NCBI GenBank assembly: GCA_011391255.1
Contig: JAABQV010000004.1
Coordinates: 33,084 to 97,083, forward strand
DNA: 64,000 bases
Source of the DNA: Dechloromonas sp.
GTDB lineage: Bacteria; Pseudomonadota; Gammaproteobacteria; Burkholderiales; Rhodocyclaceae
Reading direction: 5' to 3'
The position numbers and the translations under genes were made by a program. Position 1 is the first letter of the stretch, and each line of letters opens with the position of its first letter. Below, one piece after another: positions 8,892 to 18,186 of the stretch. The notes under the pieces were generated by a model, which was given only the letters and a program-made list of their open reading frames with translations, made no database searches and was not told where the DNA came from.

Positions 8892-9740
8892 ATGAGCGCG
8901 AACAACGATTCAGGCGACCTCGAGGCTCTATTCGACTCGATCGCCGCAGACTTTACACCGGAGCCACCGGTCGTGCTGCCACCTGTTGCTCCCAAGCTGG
9001 CATCTACTTCGACGGGTGATGATGACGACCTGCAGGCACTTTTCGATAGTGTTTCTGCCGAGTCACTGGTAACTCAGGGGTCAGAAAATGTTATTCAAGA
9101 GTCATCTGAGAGTTCGGCTGATGCATGGCCTGCCCAGGAGGGCGTCTTCAACCGAATAGGGCACATGGCGCGGGCTCTGCACGATACGCTGGGTCAGCTT
9201 GGCTACGACAAATTTCTCGAAAAGACTGTATCAGCATTGCCCGACGCGAAGGATAGGCTGACTTATATTGCCAATCTGACCGAGCAGGCCGCCTGCCGGG
9301 TTCTCAATGCAACCGATATCGCGAGCCCGTTGGTGGATGATATCGAGAACTCGTCCAAGGCTCTGGGTGCTCGCTGGGACAAAGTTTTTGCCAACCAGTT
9401 GAGCACTGAGGAATTCAAAGCGCTGGCCATTGAAACGCGTGACTTTCTGAATAAGAAAGTACCGCAAAAGACCCATGAAACGCATGCACAGCTGACTGAA
9501 ATCATGATGGCGCAAGATTTCCAGGATCTGACCGGTCAGGTGATTAAGAAAGTGGTCGGTTTGGCTCAGGAGCTTGAGTCGGGCTTGATGAATCTCCTCG
9601 TCGAAGTCATGCCAGAAACGAAAAGAACACAAGAGGTTGCCAGCCTGATGAACGGGCCGGTAATTAATAGCGAGGGTAGAACCGACGTCGTGGTCAACCA
9701 GGAACAGGTTGACGATCTACTCGACAGTCTGGGTTTCTGA
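8892..9740 (+). CDS. cheZ: CheZ, CheY-phosphate phosphatase, with extended N-terminus
   Basis: Dephosphorylates CheY-P. The catalytic motif QDFQDLTGQ is present, with Asp212 and Gln216 matching E. coli Asp143 and Gln147. The C-terminal CheY-binding peptide QVDDLLDSLGF is also present at the very end. The protein is 282 residues, longer than the ~214 of E. coli. The extra N-terminus carries two related short segments, GDLEALFDSIAAD (residues 8-20) and DDLQALFDSVSAE (45-57). These resemble the C-terminal peptide and the FliM N-terminus. They sit in Pro/Ser-rich, probably disordered sequence. The start ATG at 8892 follows GGGAAG. Confidence 0.97.
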   Translation: MSANNDSGDLEALFDSIAADFTPEPPVVLPPVAPKLASTSTGDDDDLQALFDSVSAESLVTQGSENVIQESSESSADAWPAQEGVFNRIGHMARALHDTLGQLGYDKFLEKTVSALPDAKDRLTYIANLTEQAACRVLNATDIASPLVDDIENSSKALGARWDKVFANQLSTEEFKALAIETRDFLNKKVPQKTHETHAQLTEIMMAQDFQDLTGQVIKKVVGLAQELESGLMNLLVEVMPETKRTQEVASLMNGPVINSEGRTDVVVNQEQVDDLLDSLGF

Positions 9741-9751
9741 GGGAGTCAAAG

Positions 9752-11680
9752 ATGAGCGACTTTGGCGGAATGGAAGATCTGCTGCAAGATTTTTTGCAGG
9801 AAGCGCATGACCTGTTATCGGATGTGGATAACAAGTTGGTCGATCTTGAGAAGACGCCTGATGATCGGGGTTTGCTCAACGATATTTTTCGCGGCTTTCA
9901 CACGGTAAAAGGTGGCGCGGGTTTCCTCAATGCGAGCGAACTGGTCACCCTTTGTCATTTGACTGAGAACCTTTTCGACCGCTTGCGGAACGGCGAGCTT
10001 GAGCTGAACCCCGAGCTGATGGACGTCATTATGGCGGCGACCAACGGGGTTCGGGAAATGTTCAATGAGTTGGGGCAGATGGTGCAGCCGCAACCGGCTG
10101 ATCCTCAGGTGATTGCTGCACTTCGTAGTGCGCTCGAAGGTGAGCATAACTCTGTCCCGCATGGGGTTGTCGAGGCGCCGCTAGCGCCGCACGATGTTGC
10201 TGCTGAAGCTGTATCTGCGCCAAGCGGTGCGCCAGGCGATCCGGATTGGGATAAATTGCACTCGGCGGTGACTGGTGAGACTGCGACCCATGGTGAATTC
10301 ATGGCAAAAGAAGCTCCAGCAGTTGCGGTGGTCGTGCCGAAGGCGGCAGATGTGCCGGCCACGGTTACGGCGGCGGGCGCCGCTCCGGCGCCGTCGCCAC
10401 TTGGTCGGCGTGCAACAGATCGTCCAAACGGTCAGCCAACGTCAGCGCGCCGCAGTGAGGAGCGTGGGCGTGAAAATACCATTCGTGTTGATACGGCGCG
10501 ACTGGATCAAGTTCTCAATCTTTCGGGTGAAATCGGCCTGACCAAGAACCGCCTGACTAGTTTGCGGGCTGATATTCTCGCTGGCAAGAACGACTCAGAG
10601 ACCTTGCACGCCCTTGATCAGGCGGTCAGTCAGCTTGATTTACTGGTTTCTGATCTACAGAACTCGGTGATGAAGACCCGGATGCAGCCGATTGGCCGTT
10701 TGTTCCAGAAATACCCACGGATTGCCCGTGATTTGGCGCGCCAGTTGGGTAAAGATGTCGAACTGGTGTTGTCGGGTGAAGAAACTGAAGTCGATAAGAC
10801 GATGATTGAGGATCTGGCTGATCCGCTCATTCACTTGATCCGTAATGCGGTTGATCATGGCGTTGAGTTGCCGGCCGAGCGTCAGGCTTGTGGCAAGCCC
10901 GTGAAGAGTTTGGTGCGGCTTGAGGCTCGTCAAGAGGGGGATCATATCGTCCTGATCATTGCCGATGATGGCAAGGGCATGAGTGCCGAGCGCATTCGCG
11001 CCAAGGCGGTCGAGAAGGCGCTGATTACGGAAGAGGAGGCAAATACGCTTGATGAACGTCAGAGCCTTAACCTGATTTTCCTGCCTGGTTTTTCAACCAT
11101 GGCGCAGGTCTCGGATGTTTCGGGGCGTGGTGTTGGCATGGATGTGGTAAAGACCAATATCCAGAAATTGAATGGCTCAGTCGAGATTCGCTCCGAGCAG
11201 GGAAAAGGCTCGGTCTTCGTTATCTCCTTGCCGCTAACCTTGGCTATTCTGCCGGTGTTGTTGGTGTTGCTGGGTGATCAGCCGTTTGCGCTGCCGCTCT
11301 CCATGGTTCGCGAGATTTTGCCAATTGATCGAGACCGCGTTCAGGAAGTGGGGGGCAAAGAAACGCTGGTCGTGCGCGGTGAAGTTTTGCCGGTGTTGAC
11401 GCTGGCTCGCCTTCTCGGCTGGCCAGTCGAACAGCCGCCTGAGTACGGAGTATTCATGCAGGCGGCAGAGCGTAGCTTTATCCTCGGCGTAGATAGTTTT
11501 GCTGGTCGAGACGACGCGGTGATCAAGTCATTGGAAGACTTCAAGCCCAAGGGTGTAGCCGGGGTGACGACGCTATCGAATGGCCAGATCGTCCTGATTC
11601 TGGACATGAAAGAGTTGCTTTCCGATTTCGGGATGCGCGCCGACGTTGGTGGTGGTGGCCGGATGCTCGAATTCGGCTGA
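9752..11680 (+). CDS. cheA: CheA, chemotaxis histidine kinase
   Basis: Autophosphorylates and passes phosphate to CheY, CheB and the CheV receivers. The 642 residues show, in order, an HPt domain with His50 (FHTVKGGAGFL), an Ala/Pro-rich linker of ~130 residues in place of an obvious P2 domain, the dimerisation helices, the ATPase domain (N box HLIRNAVDHGVE, G1 DDGKGM, G2 GRGVGMDVV) and a C-terminal CheW-like domain. GGGAGT precedes the ATG. It is the last gene of the chemotaxis unit and is followed by a strong terminator. Confidence 0.98.
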   Translation: MSDFGGMEDLLQDFLQEAHDLLSDVDNKLVDLEKTPDDRGLLNDIFRGFHTVKGGAGFLNASELVTLCHLTENLFDRLRNGELELNPELMDVIMAATNGVREMFNELGQMVQPQPADPQVIAALRSALEGEHNSVPHGVVEAPLAPHDVAAEAVSAPSGAPGDPDWDKLHSAVTGETATHGEFMAKEAPAVAVVVPKAADVPATVTAAGAAPAPSPLGRRATDRPNGQPTSARRSEERGRENTIRVDTARLDQVLNLSGEIGLTKNRLTSLRADILAGKNDSETLHALDQAVSQLDLLVSDLQNSVMKTRMQPIGRLFQKYPRIARDLARQLGKDVELVLSGEETEVDKTMIEDLADPLIHLIRNAVDHGVELPAERQACGKPVKSLVRLEARQEGDHIVLIIADDGKGMSAERIRAKAVEKALITEEEANTLDERQSLNLIFLPGFSTMAQVSDVSGRGVGMDVVKTNIQKLNGSVEIRSEQGKGSVFVISLPLTLAILPVLLVLLGDQPFALPLSMVREILPIDRDRVQEVGGKETLVVRGEVLPVLTLARLLGWPVEQPPEYGVFMQAAERSFILGVDSFAGRDDAVIKSLEDFKPKGVAGVTTLSNGQIVLILDMKELLSDFGMRADVGGGGRMLEFG

Positions 11681-11705
11681 TATTCCTTATCAGTCAACCA
11701 TTTAG

Positions 11706-11730
11706 AAAAGGGGGCTTGCCCCCTTTTTTT
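11706..11730 (+). terminator. Rho-independent terminator after cheA
   Basis: AAAAGGGGGC (11706-11715) pairs with GCCCCCTTTT (11718-11727), the C-G closing a short loop, and seven T residues run to 11730. It lies 26 bases after the cheA stop and separates the chemotaxis unit from flhB. Confidence 0.9.
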
Positions 11731-11805
11731 ATTTTCAATGTTTGTCTTGTTCTCATGGTGTTGCGACAATCTCCTCATAAAGAGTGTAAATAAACCGCGC
11801 TACCC

Positions 11806-11834
11806 CTTTAATTTTCTTAGATTTTTTCTATAAT
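11806..11834 (+). promoter_or_regulatory. Possible promoter before flhB
   Basis: An exact TATAAT lies at 11829-11834 in an AT-rich stretch 27 bases before the flhB ATG. The -35 region is poor (CTTTAA at 11806-11811, 17-base spacer), which would fit an activator-dependent promoter. No sigma-54 or sigma-28 signature was found in this gap. This is inference from the -10 match and position after a terminator. Confidence 0.4.
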
Positions 11835-11860
11835 AGCCTCAACTAACTTAGTTGACGGTT

Positions 11861-12994
11861 ATGGCAGAAGAGAGCGACCTCGAGAAGACAGAGGAGCCTA
11901 CAGGTAGGCGACTTGAGCAGGCCCGAGAGAAGGGGCAGGTTCCCCATTCGCGTGAATTAGGTACTTTCCTGGTTTTAATGACAGCTGCCGCCACCCTCTG
12001 GATGATGGGTGGCTGGTTTGTTCAGCGTGCGATGATGCTCACCCGCAAGGGGTTTACGCTCGACGCACAGCTTATGCATGAGCCTGGGTTGATGTTGCCG
12101 CGTCTGGCTGATCTGTCCATTGATGCGCTGATCGCCTTCTCACCTTTGATTGGTTTGCTGGTGCTGGCTGCCGTCCTCCCCCCGTTCTTTCTCAATGCCT
12201 GGGTTTTTTCATCAACAGCATTCATGCCTGACTTGAAGCGTATGAACCCGTTGGCCGGTATTGGCCGGATGTTCTCCTGGAATAGTCTGATGGAATTGGG
12301 CAAGGCGACACTCAAAGCAGTTCTGATCGGTGGTGTTGCGGTATGGCTGATCTGGAAAGAGCGCGAAGAGATTTTTGGCTTGTACAGCCAGACGATTGAT
12401 GCAGCGTTGGCGCATGCTGGAGATCTTCTTGGCTTTACCTTTCTGGTTATGGTTGCGGCGCTGATTTTGATTGTGGTTGCCGATGTTCCCTTCCAGCTTT
12501 GGCAGTACTACGACAAGCTGAAGATGACCAAGGAAGAGGTTAAGCAGGAAATGAAGGAAATGATGGGAGACCCGTACGTCAAGGGTCGCATTCGCAGTCT
12601 CCAAATGCAGGCTGCGCGCAAGCGGATGATGTCAGCTGTCCCTAACGCCGATGTGATCGTTACCAATCCGACGCATTATGCGGTTGCGCTCTCTTACAAA
12701 AATGGGATGGCGGCGCCCAGGGTGGTAGCCAAGGGTATGGGTGCTATAGCGCAGAAGATCAAGGAAATCGGTGCTGAGAATGCAGTGCCTATGCTGGAAG
12801 CGCCGCCACTGGCGAGAGCGCTCTACAAGCATGCCTCAATTGACAGCGAAATCCCCTCCGCCCTGTACAACGCAGTTGCGGAGGTTCTTGCTTATATCTA
12901 TCAGTTGAGTCACTGGCGCGACGTGGGTGGCAATTACCCGATGCCGCCGCGTAGCTTGCCGGTTCCACCCGAACTCGTACCGGAGGTCGCGTAA
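11861..12994 (+). CDS. flhB: FlhB, flagellar type III export switch protein
   Basis: Inner-membrane component of the flagellar export gate; its cytoplasmic domain cleaves itself and, with FliK, switches export from hook to filament substrates. The protein is 377 residues from the ATG at 11861 (a TTG three codons upstream is possible but less likely). Four hydrophobic segments occupy the first ~210 residues. The autocleavage motif N269-P270-T271-H272 (VTNPTHYAVAL) matches the Salmonella numbering exactly. A second gene for only the C-terminal domain is found at 48185-48490. Confidence 0.97.
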   Translation: MAEESDLEKTEEPTGRRLEQAREKGQVPHSRELGTFLVLMTAAATLWMMGGWFVQRAMMLTRKGFTLDAQLMHEPGLMLPRLADLSIDALIAFSPLIGLLVLAAVLPPFFLNAWVFSSTAFMPDLKRMNPLAGIGRMFSWNSLMELGKATLKAVLIGGVAVWLIWKEREEIFGLYSQTIDAALAHAGDLLGFTFLVMVAALILIVVADVPFQLWQYYDKLKMTKEEVKQEMKEMMGDPYVKGRIRSLQMQAARKRMMSAVPNADVIVTNPTHYAVALSYKNGMAAPRVVAKGMGAIAQKIKEIGAENAVPMLEAPPLARALYKHASIDSEIPSALYNAVAEVLAYIYQLSHWRDVGGNYPMPPRSLPVPPELVPEVA

Positions 12995-15088
12995 ATGGCG
13001 ACTGGCGCGACGACGCTCGGCGGGCTGCAAGCGATGTTTGGTCGCGTCAGTTCAAGTCAGATAGCTGCCCCGCTACTGATTATGACTATTCTGGCAATGA
13101 TGGTTTTGCCATTGCCGGCATTTGTTCTCGATGTGTTGTTCACCTTCAACATTGCGATCTCGGTTTTGGTGCTGCTGATTGCGGTCAACACCCAAAAGAC
13201 CCTCGATTTTTCGGTGTTCCCGACGGTGCTTCTGGTGACCACCTTGCTGCGTCTGTCGCTCAATGTTGCTTCAACCCGCATCATCATGATTGAGGGGCAT
13301 ACCGGCCCGGATGCTGCGGGTAAAGTGATCGAGGCTTTTGGGCATTTCATGGTCGGCAGCAATTTCGCAGTCGGTATCATGGTTTTCCTGATTCTTGTAG
13401 TTATCAACTTCGTTGTGATCACCAAAGGTGCCGGGCGCGTCGCTGAGGTTGCTGCGCGCTTTGCTTTGGATGCAATGCCGGGTAAGCAGATGGCAATCGA
13501 TGCTGATCTCAACGCCGGCTTGATTGGCGAAGAGGATGCGCGCAAGCGCCGTCTCGATATCTCACGCGAATCCGAGTTTTACGGCTCCATGGATGGTGCT
13601 TCCAAATTTGTGCGTGGCGATGCAATTGCCGGCATCGTCATCATGCTGATCAATCTGGTTGGCGGCTTGATTGTCGGGATGGCTCAGCACAATATGGATT
13701 TCGCCATGGCCGCCAAAAATTACACCTTGCTGACCATCGGTGATGGCTTGGTTGCACAGATCCCCGGACTGATCATCTCGATCGCTGCCGGTATGGTCGT
13801 GACGCGTGTTTCTGATGACCGTGATATCGGTGAGCAGGCGGTCAGTCAGATGTTCCGCAATCCAACCTCACTGGCGGTGACTGCCGGTATCGTTGGTTCT
13901 CTCGGTTTGATCCCGGGCATGCCCAATCTTGTCTTTTTGACCCTTGCGGGCGGTCTTGGTTACATGGCCAGGCGAATGAGCCTGGCTGAAAAGAAAATTG
14001 TTTCGACGCCGGTTCAGGTTGCACCGGCGCCGATGCAGGAGGCTCAGGAAGCGAGCTGGAACGATGTAGCGTCGCTCGATGTGTTGGGTCTTGAGGTTGG
14101 CTACCGTTTGATTCCGTTGGTTGATAAATCGCAAGATGGCGAGTTGCTACGCCGGATTCGCGGTATCCGCAAGAAATTTGCCCAGGAAGTTGGCTTCCTC
14201 GTCTCGCCGGTACATATCCGCGATAACCTGGAACTCAAGCCTAACGCCTATCGCATTTTGCTCAAGGGGGTTGAAGTCGGGCAGGGCGAAGCCTTTGTCG
14301 GCCAGTTCCTGGCGATCAATCCGGGGCGCGTTGCGGGCACGGTCAATGGCACAGCAACCAAGGATCCGGCATTTGGCTTGCCGGCGACATGGATCGATTC
14401 CAGCCAGCGCGAACAAGCGCAGGCCTATGGATATACCGTTGTCGATGCCTCGACGGTTGTCGCGACGCATATGAATCATCTGATCCTGACCCATGCTGCC
14501 GAGTTGCTGGGTCGTCAGGAAGTGCAGCAGTTGATCGACCATCTGGCCAAGGAAATGCCTAAGTTGATCGAGGATTTGGTGCCCAAGATCGTCCCGCTCG
14601 GAACCTTGCAGAAAATCCTCCAGAACATGCTCGAAGAGGGCGTCCATATTCGCGACATGCGGACGATTATCGAGACTGTCGCTGAACATGCTGCGCGCAC
14701 GCAAAATGCGGATGAGCTTACGGTTCAGGTTCGTAATGCGCTGGGTCGGGCGATCGTCCAGCAATTGTTTCCCGGTAATGACGAAATTCAGGTCATGTCA
14801 CTTGATCCGACGCTTGAGCGCCTGCTCTCCCAAGCCGTCGCCGGTGGCTCGGAAAACACCAGTTTTGAGCCAGGTCTCGCCGATACGCTGGTGCGCGAAA
14901 CGGCGAGCGCCGCCGTGCGCCAGGAAAGTCTTGGCTTACCCGCTGTTCTGCTCGTCCCTGCCAGTCTGCGTTTGCTCCTCTCTCGCTTTTTACGCCGCAC
15001 CATCCCTCAGTTGAAGGTATTGGCGCATAACGAAATTCCAGAAAACAGAATTATCAAGATGACCTCGATCATCGGAGGTAAGACATGA
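12995..15088 (+). CDS. flhA: FlhA, flagellar export gate protein
   Basis: The largest inner-membrane component of the export gate; its cytoplasmic ring docks chaperone-substrate complexes. The protein is 697 residues: an N-terminal membrane half with several hydrophobic helices and the family region TKGAGRVAEVAARFALDAMP, then a long cytoplasmic domain. The ATG directly follows the flhB stop, with GGAGG upstream inside flhB. It overlaps flhF by four bases (ATGA), so translation is probably coupled. Full length, no defect seen. Confidence 0.98.
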   Translation: MATGATTLGGLQAMFGRVSSSQIAAPLLIMTILAMMVLPLPAFVLDVLFTFNIAISVLVLLIAVNTQKTLDFSVFPTVLLVTTLLRLSLNVASTRIIMIEGHTGPDAAGKVIEAFGHFMVGSNFAVGIMVFLILVVINFVVITKGAGRVAEVAARFALDAMPGKQMAIDADLNAGLIGEEDARKRRLDISRESEFYGSMDGASKFVRGDAIAGIVIMLINLVGGLIVGMAQHNMDFAMAAKNYTLLTIGDGLVAQIPGLIISIAAGMVVTRVSDDRDIGEQAVSQMFRNPTSLAVTAGIVGSLGLIPGMPNLVFLTLAGGLGYMARRMSLAEKKIVSTPVQVAPAPMQEAQEASWNDVASLDVLGLEVGYRLIPLVDKSQDGELLRRIRGIRKKFAQEVGFLVSPVHIRDNLELKPNAYRILLKGVEVGQGEAFVGQFLAINPGRVAGTVNGTATKDPAFGLPATWIDSSQREQAQAYGYTVVDASTVVATHMNHLILTHAAELLGRQEVQQLIDHLAKEMPKLIEDLVPKIVPLGTLQKILQNMLEEGVHIRDMRTIIETVAEHAARTQNADELTVQVRNALGRAIVQQLFPGNDEIQVMSLDPTLERLLSQAVAGGSENTSFEPGLADTLVRETASAAVRQESLGLPAVLLVPASLRLLLSRFLRRTIPQLKVLAHNEIPENRIIKMTSIIGGKT

Positions 15089-16557
15089 ACGTCAGAAAAT
15101 TCATCGCAGCCAACGCCCGCGACGCTTTGCGTAAAGTGAAGGAGACGCTCGGAAACGACGCGATCATCCTCTCTAATCGAGGCATCCCTGGCGGTGTCGA
15201 GATTATGGCCGTCGCCGCCCGTGATATGGCGATGATCGTGCCGACTCAGGTGGCCGACGCGCCATTGGCCAATCCGCGGCCAGCTCCCAGAGCTGAAGTG
15301 GATGACGACTATCGTGTCTCGCTAAGCGCAGCCAGGGCTCAGGTGGCTCAGCGTCCGCCAGTTAATCCTGCGCCGAATCCGAATCTTGCGGTCAACCGCT
15401 CGCAGGTGCCGAATTCTCCACCCCTGCGTCACCCAGGTTTGGTCAATGCCGGGATTCCCAAAAACGCCTCCTTGCGTGGTCTCGATATGGTTCGGCCACA
15501 AACGGCCCCGGCAGCGCCAGAGCCAGCCCCGATGCGCGCTGCCAACCAGACCCCTCCGTCGCGCCCGCAAGTGGCGCCGGCGCCGGCTCAGCGTCAGCAG
15601 GCTGAAATCATCCCGGTTGAGGTGATGGACGAAATTCGTTCATTGCGCAAAATGGTCGAACAGCATCTCGCCGGATTTGCCTGGGGTGAAACCGCCCGCT
15701 CGCAGCCGGTTAAAACCGAAGTCATGCGTCAAATGCTTGATACCGGCTTTTCACCTCAGTTCTCCCGTGATCTACTCGCCGATCTGCCGCATGATTTCAG
15801 CCAGTCACAGGCCATGGCCTGGGTCAAAGGTGCGGCTGATCGTTCGCTGATGACGATCAGCAACGATGGCGATATTGTCGATCGCGGCGGTGTTTACGCC
15901 CTGGTCGGGCCGACCGGGGTGGGCAAGACGACGACCACCGCAAAGCTGGCCGCCCGTTGCGTGCTACGGCACGGCCCGAGCAAAGTCGCATTGGTGACGA
16001 CAGACGGATACCGGATTGGCGCCCATGAGCAATTGCGCATCTATGGTCGCATCCTGGGTGTCTCGGTTTATTTGGTCAAAGATGCCGTTGAACTCCGCCA
16101 GACCCTGCGTGAGCTGCAAAACAAACACATGGTGCTGGTCGATACCATGGGTATGAGCCAGAAAGACAAGTTGGTTCCGGAGCTTACCGATATGCTTGCC
16201 GGTTGCGATGTCCAGCGCCTGTTGCTGCTTTCGTCAACCTCGCGCGGCGACACGCTCGATGACGTAGTCCGAGCCTATCAGGGCGATCACCTTGCCGGCT
16301 GCATTCTGACCAAGATCGACGAGGCCGCCAGTCTGGCGACACCGCTTGATGTGATCATGCGGCACGGTCTCAAATTGCATTACGTATCAAATGGCCAGCG
16401 CGTTCCAGAAGATCTGCATTTGCCAAATCGCGGTTATTTGCTGCACCGCGCCTTTAAGGATGCGCCGGAGAATTCTGCCCATACCTATGATGGTGTTGAA
16501 CCTGCCTTGATGATGGCGAACGCCGGTACGATGGCATCGGGAGCTCGTCGTGGCTGA
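15085..16557 (+). CDS. flhF: FlhF, SRP-type GTPase for polar flagellum placement
   Basis: Directs assembly of the flagellum to the cell pole. The protein is 490 residues: a short N-terminal domain, a long Pro/Ala-rich linker (~70-185), then the N and G domains of an SRP GTPase. The P-loop reads GPTGVGKTTTTAKLAAR, with later VDTMGMSQ and LTKIDEAA motifs. The start overlaps the flhA stop and has GGAGG upstream. Presence of flhF with flhG supports a polar flagellum. Confidence 0.97.
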   Translation: MNVRKFIAANARDALRKVKETLGNDAIILSNRGIPGGVEIMAVAARDMAMIVPTQVADAPLANPRPAPRAEVDDDYRVSLSAARAQVAQRPPVNPAPNPNLAVNRSQVPNSPPLRHPGLVNAGIPKNASLRGLDMVRPQTAPAAPEPAPMRAANQTPPSRPQVAPAPAQRQQAEIIPVEVMDEIRSLRKMVEQHLAGFAWGETARSQPVKTEVMRQMLDTGFSPQFSRDLLADLPHDFSQSQAMAWVKGAADRSLMTISNDGDIVDRGGVYALVGPTGVGKTTTTAKLAARCVLRHGPSKVALVTTDGYRIGAHEQLRIYGRILGVSVYLVKDAVELRQTLRELQNKHMVLVDTMGMSQKDKLVPELTDMLAGCDVQRLLLLSSTSRGDTLDDVVRAYQGDHLAGCILTKIDEAASLATPLDVIMRHGLKLHYVSNGQRVPEDLHLPNRGYLLHRAFKDAPENSAHTYDGVEPALMMANAGTMASGARRG

Positions 16558-17437
16558 TTTCCGGATTGATCAGGCCGATGGTTTGCGGCGTCTGCTAGGT
16601 GGCAGTCAATTGCAGGTAGTCACTTTTGTTGCTGGCTGCGAAGGACTTGGGCGCAGTGTCGTCGTCGCCAACCTGGGGGTTGCCCTGGCTCGTTTGGGCA
16701 AAGAAGTGCTAATCATCGACGAAAACGCTTCAACTGATGATATCGCCGCTTCTTTCGGACAAGTTGCCAAACACGATTTGCTCAATGTGGTTTTGCGGGA
16801 GTTGCCATTATCAAAGGCATTGTTGCAGCCCATGGCGGGTTTGCGCCTTCTCTCAGCTGCGCGCGCGGTAAAAAAGCTTGGTCGTCTGTCGCTGGCGCAA
16901 CAGCAAACCTTGCTTGATGCGATGTCTTCGCTGGAGCGCCCGGTTGATGTGATTCTGGTTGATGCCAGCATTTCTCATCCGCAAGGGTTCTCGCCCTTTG
17001 GATTGGCTTCGCAGGAGGCCGTAGTTGTGCTGTCCGGTAGTAGCGCCTCGATCACCGAAGCTTATGCGCTGATCAAAAAAGTTAGCCACGCATTCTCGCG
17101 TAAGCATTTCCGCATTCTGGTGAATAAAGTGCGGAACATGCCGGATGCCCGTTCGATCTACGAAAATATTGCGCAAGTCACGGCGCAGCGCGGCATCGCT
17201 CAGCTTGATTATGCCGGTGCGATTCCCCTTGATGAATCGCTGCGCCAAGCCAGTCAATTGTGCCGTCCGGTTTTGATCCAAGCGCCGGACTCGCCGGCGG
17301 CAAACGCCTTCCGCGAAATCGCGGCCGATCTGCTTTATTGGCAACGTGGAGAGAGCGAAAACGGCGGGGTCGAACATTTTCTTCAGCAACTGCTACACTT
17401 GAGCCAACGCATAACTCCAAACGCACTACGAGCCTGA
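16550..17437 (+). CDS. flhG: FlhG (FleN), MinD-like regulator of flagellar number, degenerate Walker A
   Basis: Restricts flagellar number and stimulates the FlhF GTPase. Residues 7-15 (DQADGLRRL) match the FlhG activation helix DQAxxLRxL. The body looks like the MinD/ParA fold (VLIIDENAS, NKVRNMPDARSIY). The deviant Walker A loop (normally KGGVGKT) reads CEGLGRS at residues 30-36, so both lysines are replaced; ATP binding or dimerisation may be altered. The start is GTG at 16550, overlapping flhF by eight bases, with GGGAG upstream. Identification rests on the helix, fold motifs and position. Confidence 0.93.
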   Translation: MADFRIDQADGLRRLLGGSQLQVVTFVAGCEGLGRSVVVANLGVALARLGKEVLIIDENASTDDIAASFGQVAKHDLLNVVLRELPLSKALLQPMAGLRLLSAARAVKKLGRLSLAQQQTLLDAMSSLERPVDVILVDASISHPQGFSPFGLASQEAVVVLSGSSASITEAYALIKKVSHAFSRKHFRILVNKVRNMPDARSIYENIAQVTAQRGIAQLDYAGAIPLDESLRQASQLCRPVLIQAPDSPAANAFREIAADLLYWQRGESENGGVEHFLQQLLHLSQRITPNALRA

Positions 17438-18186
17438 TGTATACCGCCGCCGGGCAACCAGATAGGGAACAGTTGGTTCAGCGCTTTGTCCCGCTGGTGA
17501 AGCGTATTGCCTATCACTTGCTGGCCAGACTGCCGGCGAATGTGCAACTTGATGATTTAGTCCAGAATGGCATGCTCGGATTACTTGATGCCATGGATCG
17601 CTTTCAAGAAGGTTTCGGCGCCCAGTTCGAGACTTACGCCTCGCAGCGCATACGCGGTGCCATGCTTGACGGCTTGCGTGAGAACGACTGGTTGCCCCGT
17701 CAATTGCGTCGTGAGCTACGCCGTATCGAAGGCATGATCAACAAGTTAGAGCACGAGCATGGCCGGGTTCCCTCGGAAGCTGAGTTGGCCGAAGCGCTGG
17801 AGGTGCCGCTCGCGGACTACCAAAGAACCCTGCAGGATGCACGGGGTCATCAGATTCTTTACCTGGAAGACTTTTCCGGCGAGGAGGGTGAAGATTTCCT
17901 TGAGCGTCACTTTACTGATAACGATGCTGACCCGCTTAAGTTGCTTGAGGATAAGAGCCTGAAGCAGGCGCTGGTAGCTGGGATTGAACATTTGCCTGAG
18001 CGTGAAAAACTGATGATGGCGCTGTATTACGAAAAGGAATTGAATCTGCGTGAAATCGGCGAGGTGATGGGGGTCACCGAGTCACGGGTTTGCCAATTGC
18101 ATAGTCAGGCGATTGCCCGCTTACGCAGTCAGATGATGGATAAGGTGCCGATGCTGAAGAAGCGCAAGGAGAAGGCACTTGGATAA
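17437..18186 (+). CDS. fliA: FliA, flagellar sigma factor 28
   Basis: Directs RNA polymerase to late flagellar promoters and is held inactive by FlgM. The 249 residues show region 2 (NGMLGLLDAMDRF, FETYASQRIRGAMLDGLR), region 3 and region 4 with its helix-turn-helix (NLREIGEVMGVTESRVCQLHSQA). The ATG at 17437 overlaps the flhG stop (TGATG). A longer open frame upstream lies within flhG and carries no sigma homology. Probable targets in this window are the promoters before flgK, flgM and fliC. Confidence 0.98.
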   Translation: MYTAAGQPDREQLVQRFVPLVKRIAYHLLARLPANVQLDDLVQNGMLGLLDAMDRFQEGFGAQFETYASQRIRGAMLDGLRENDWLPRQLRRELRRIEGMINKLEHEHGRVPSEAELAEALEVPLADYQRTLQDARGHQILYLEDFSGEEGEDFLERHFTDNDADPLKLLEDKSLKQALVAGIEHLPEREKLMMALYYEKELNLREIGEVMGVTESRVCQLHSQAIARLRSQMMDKVPMLKKRKEKALG

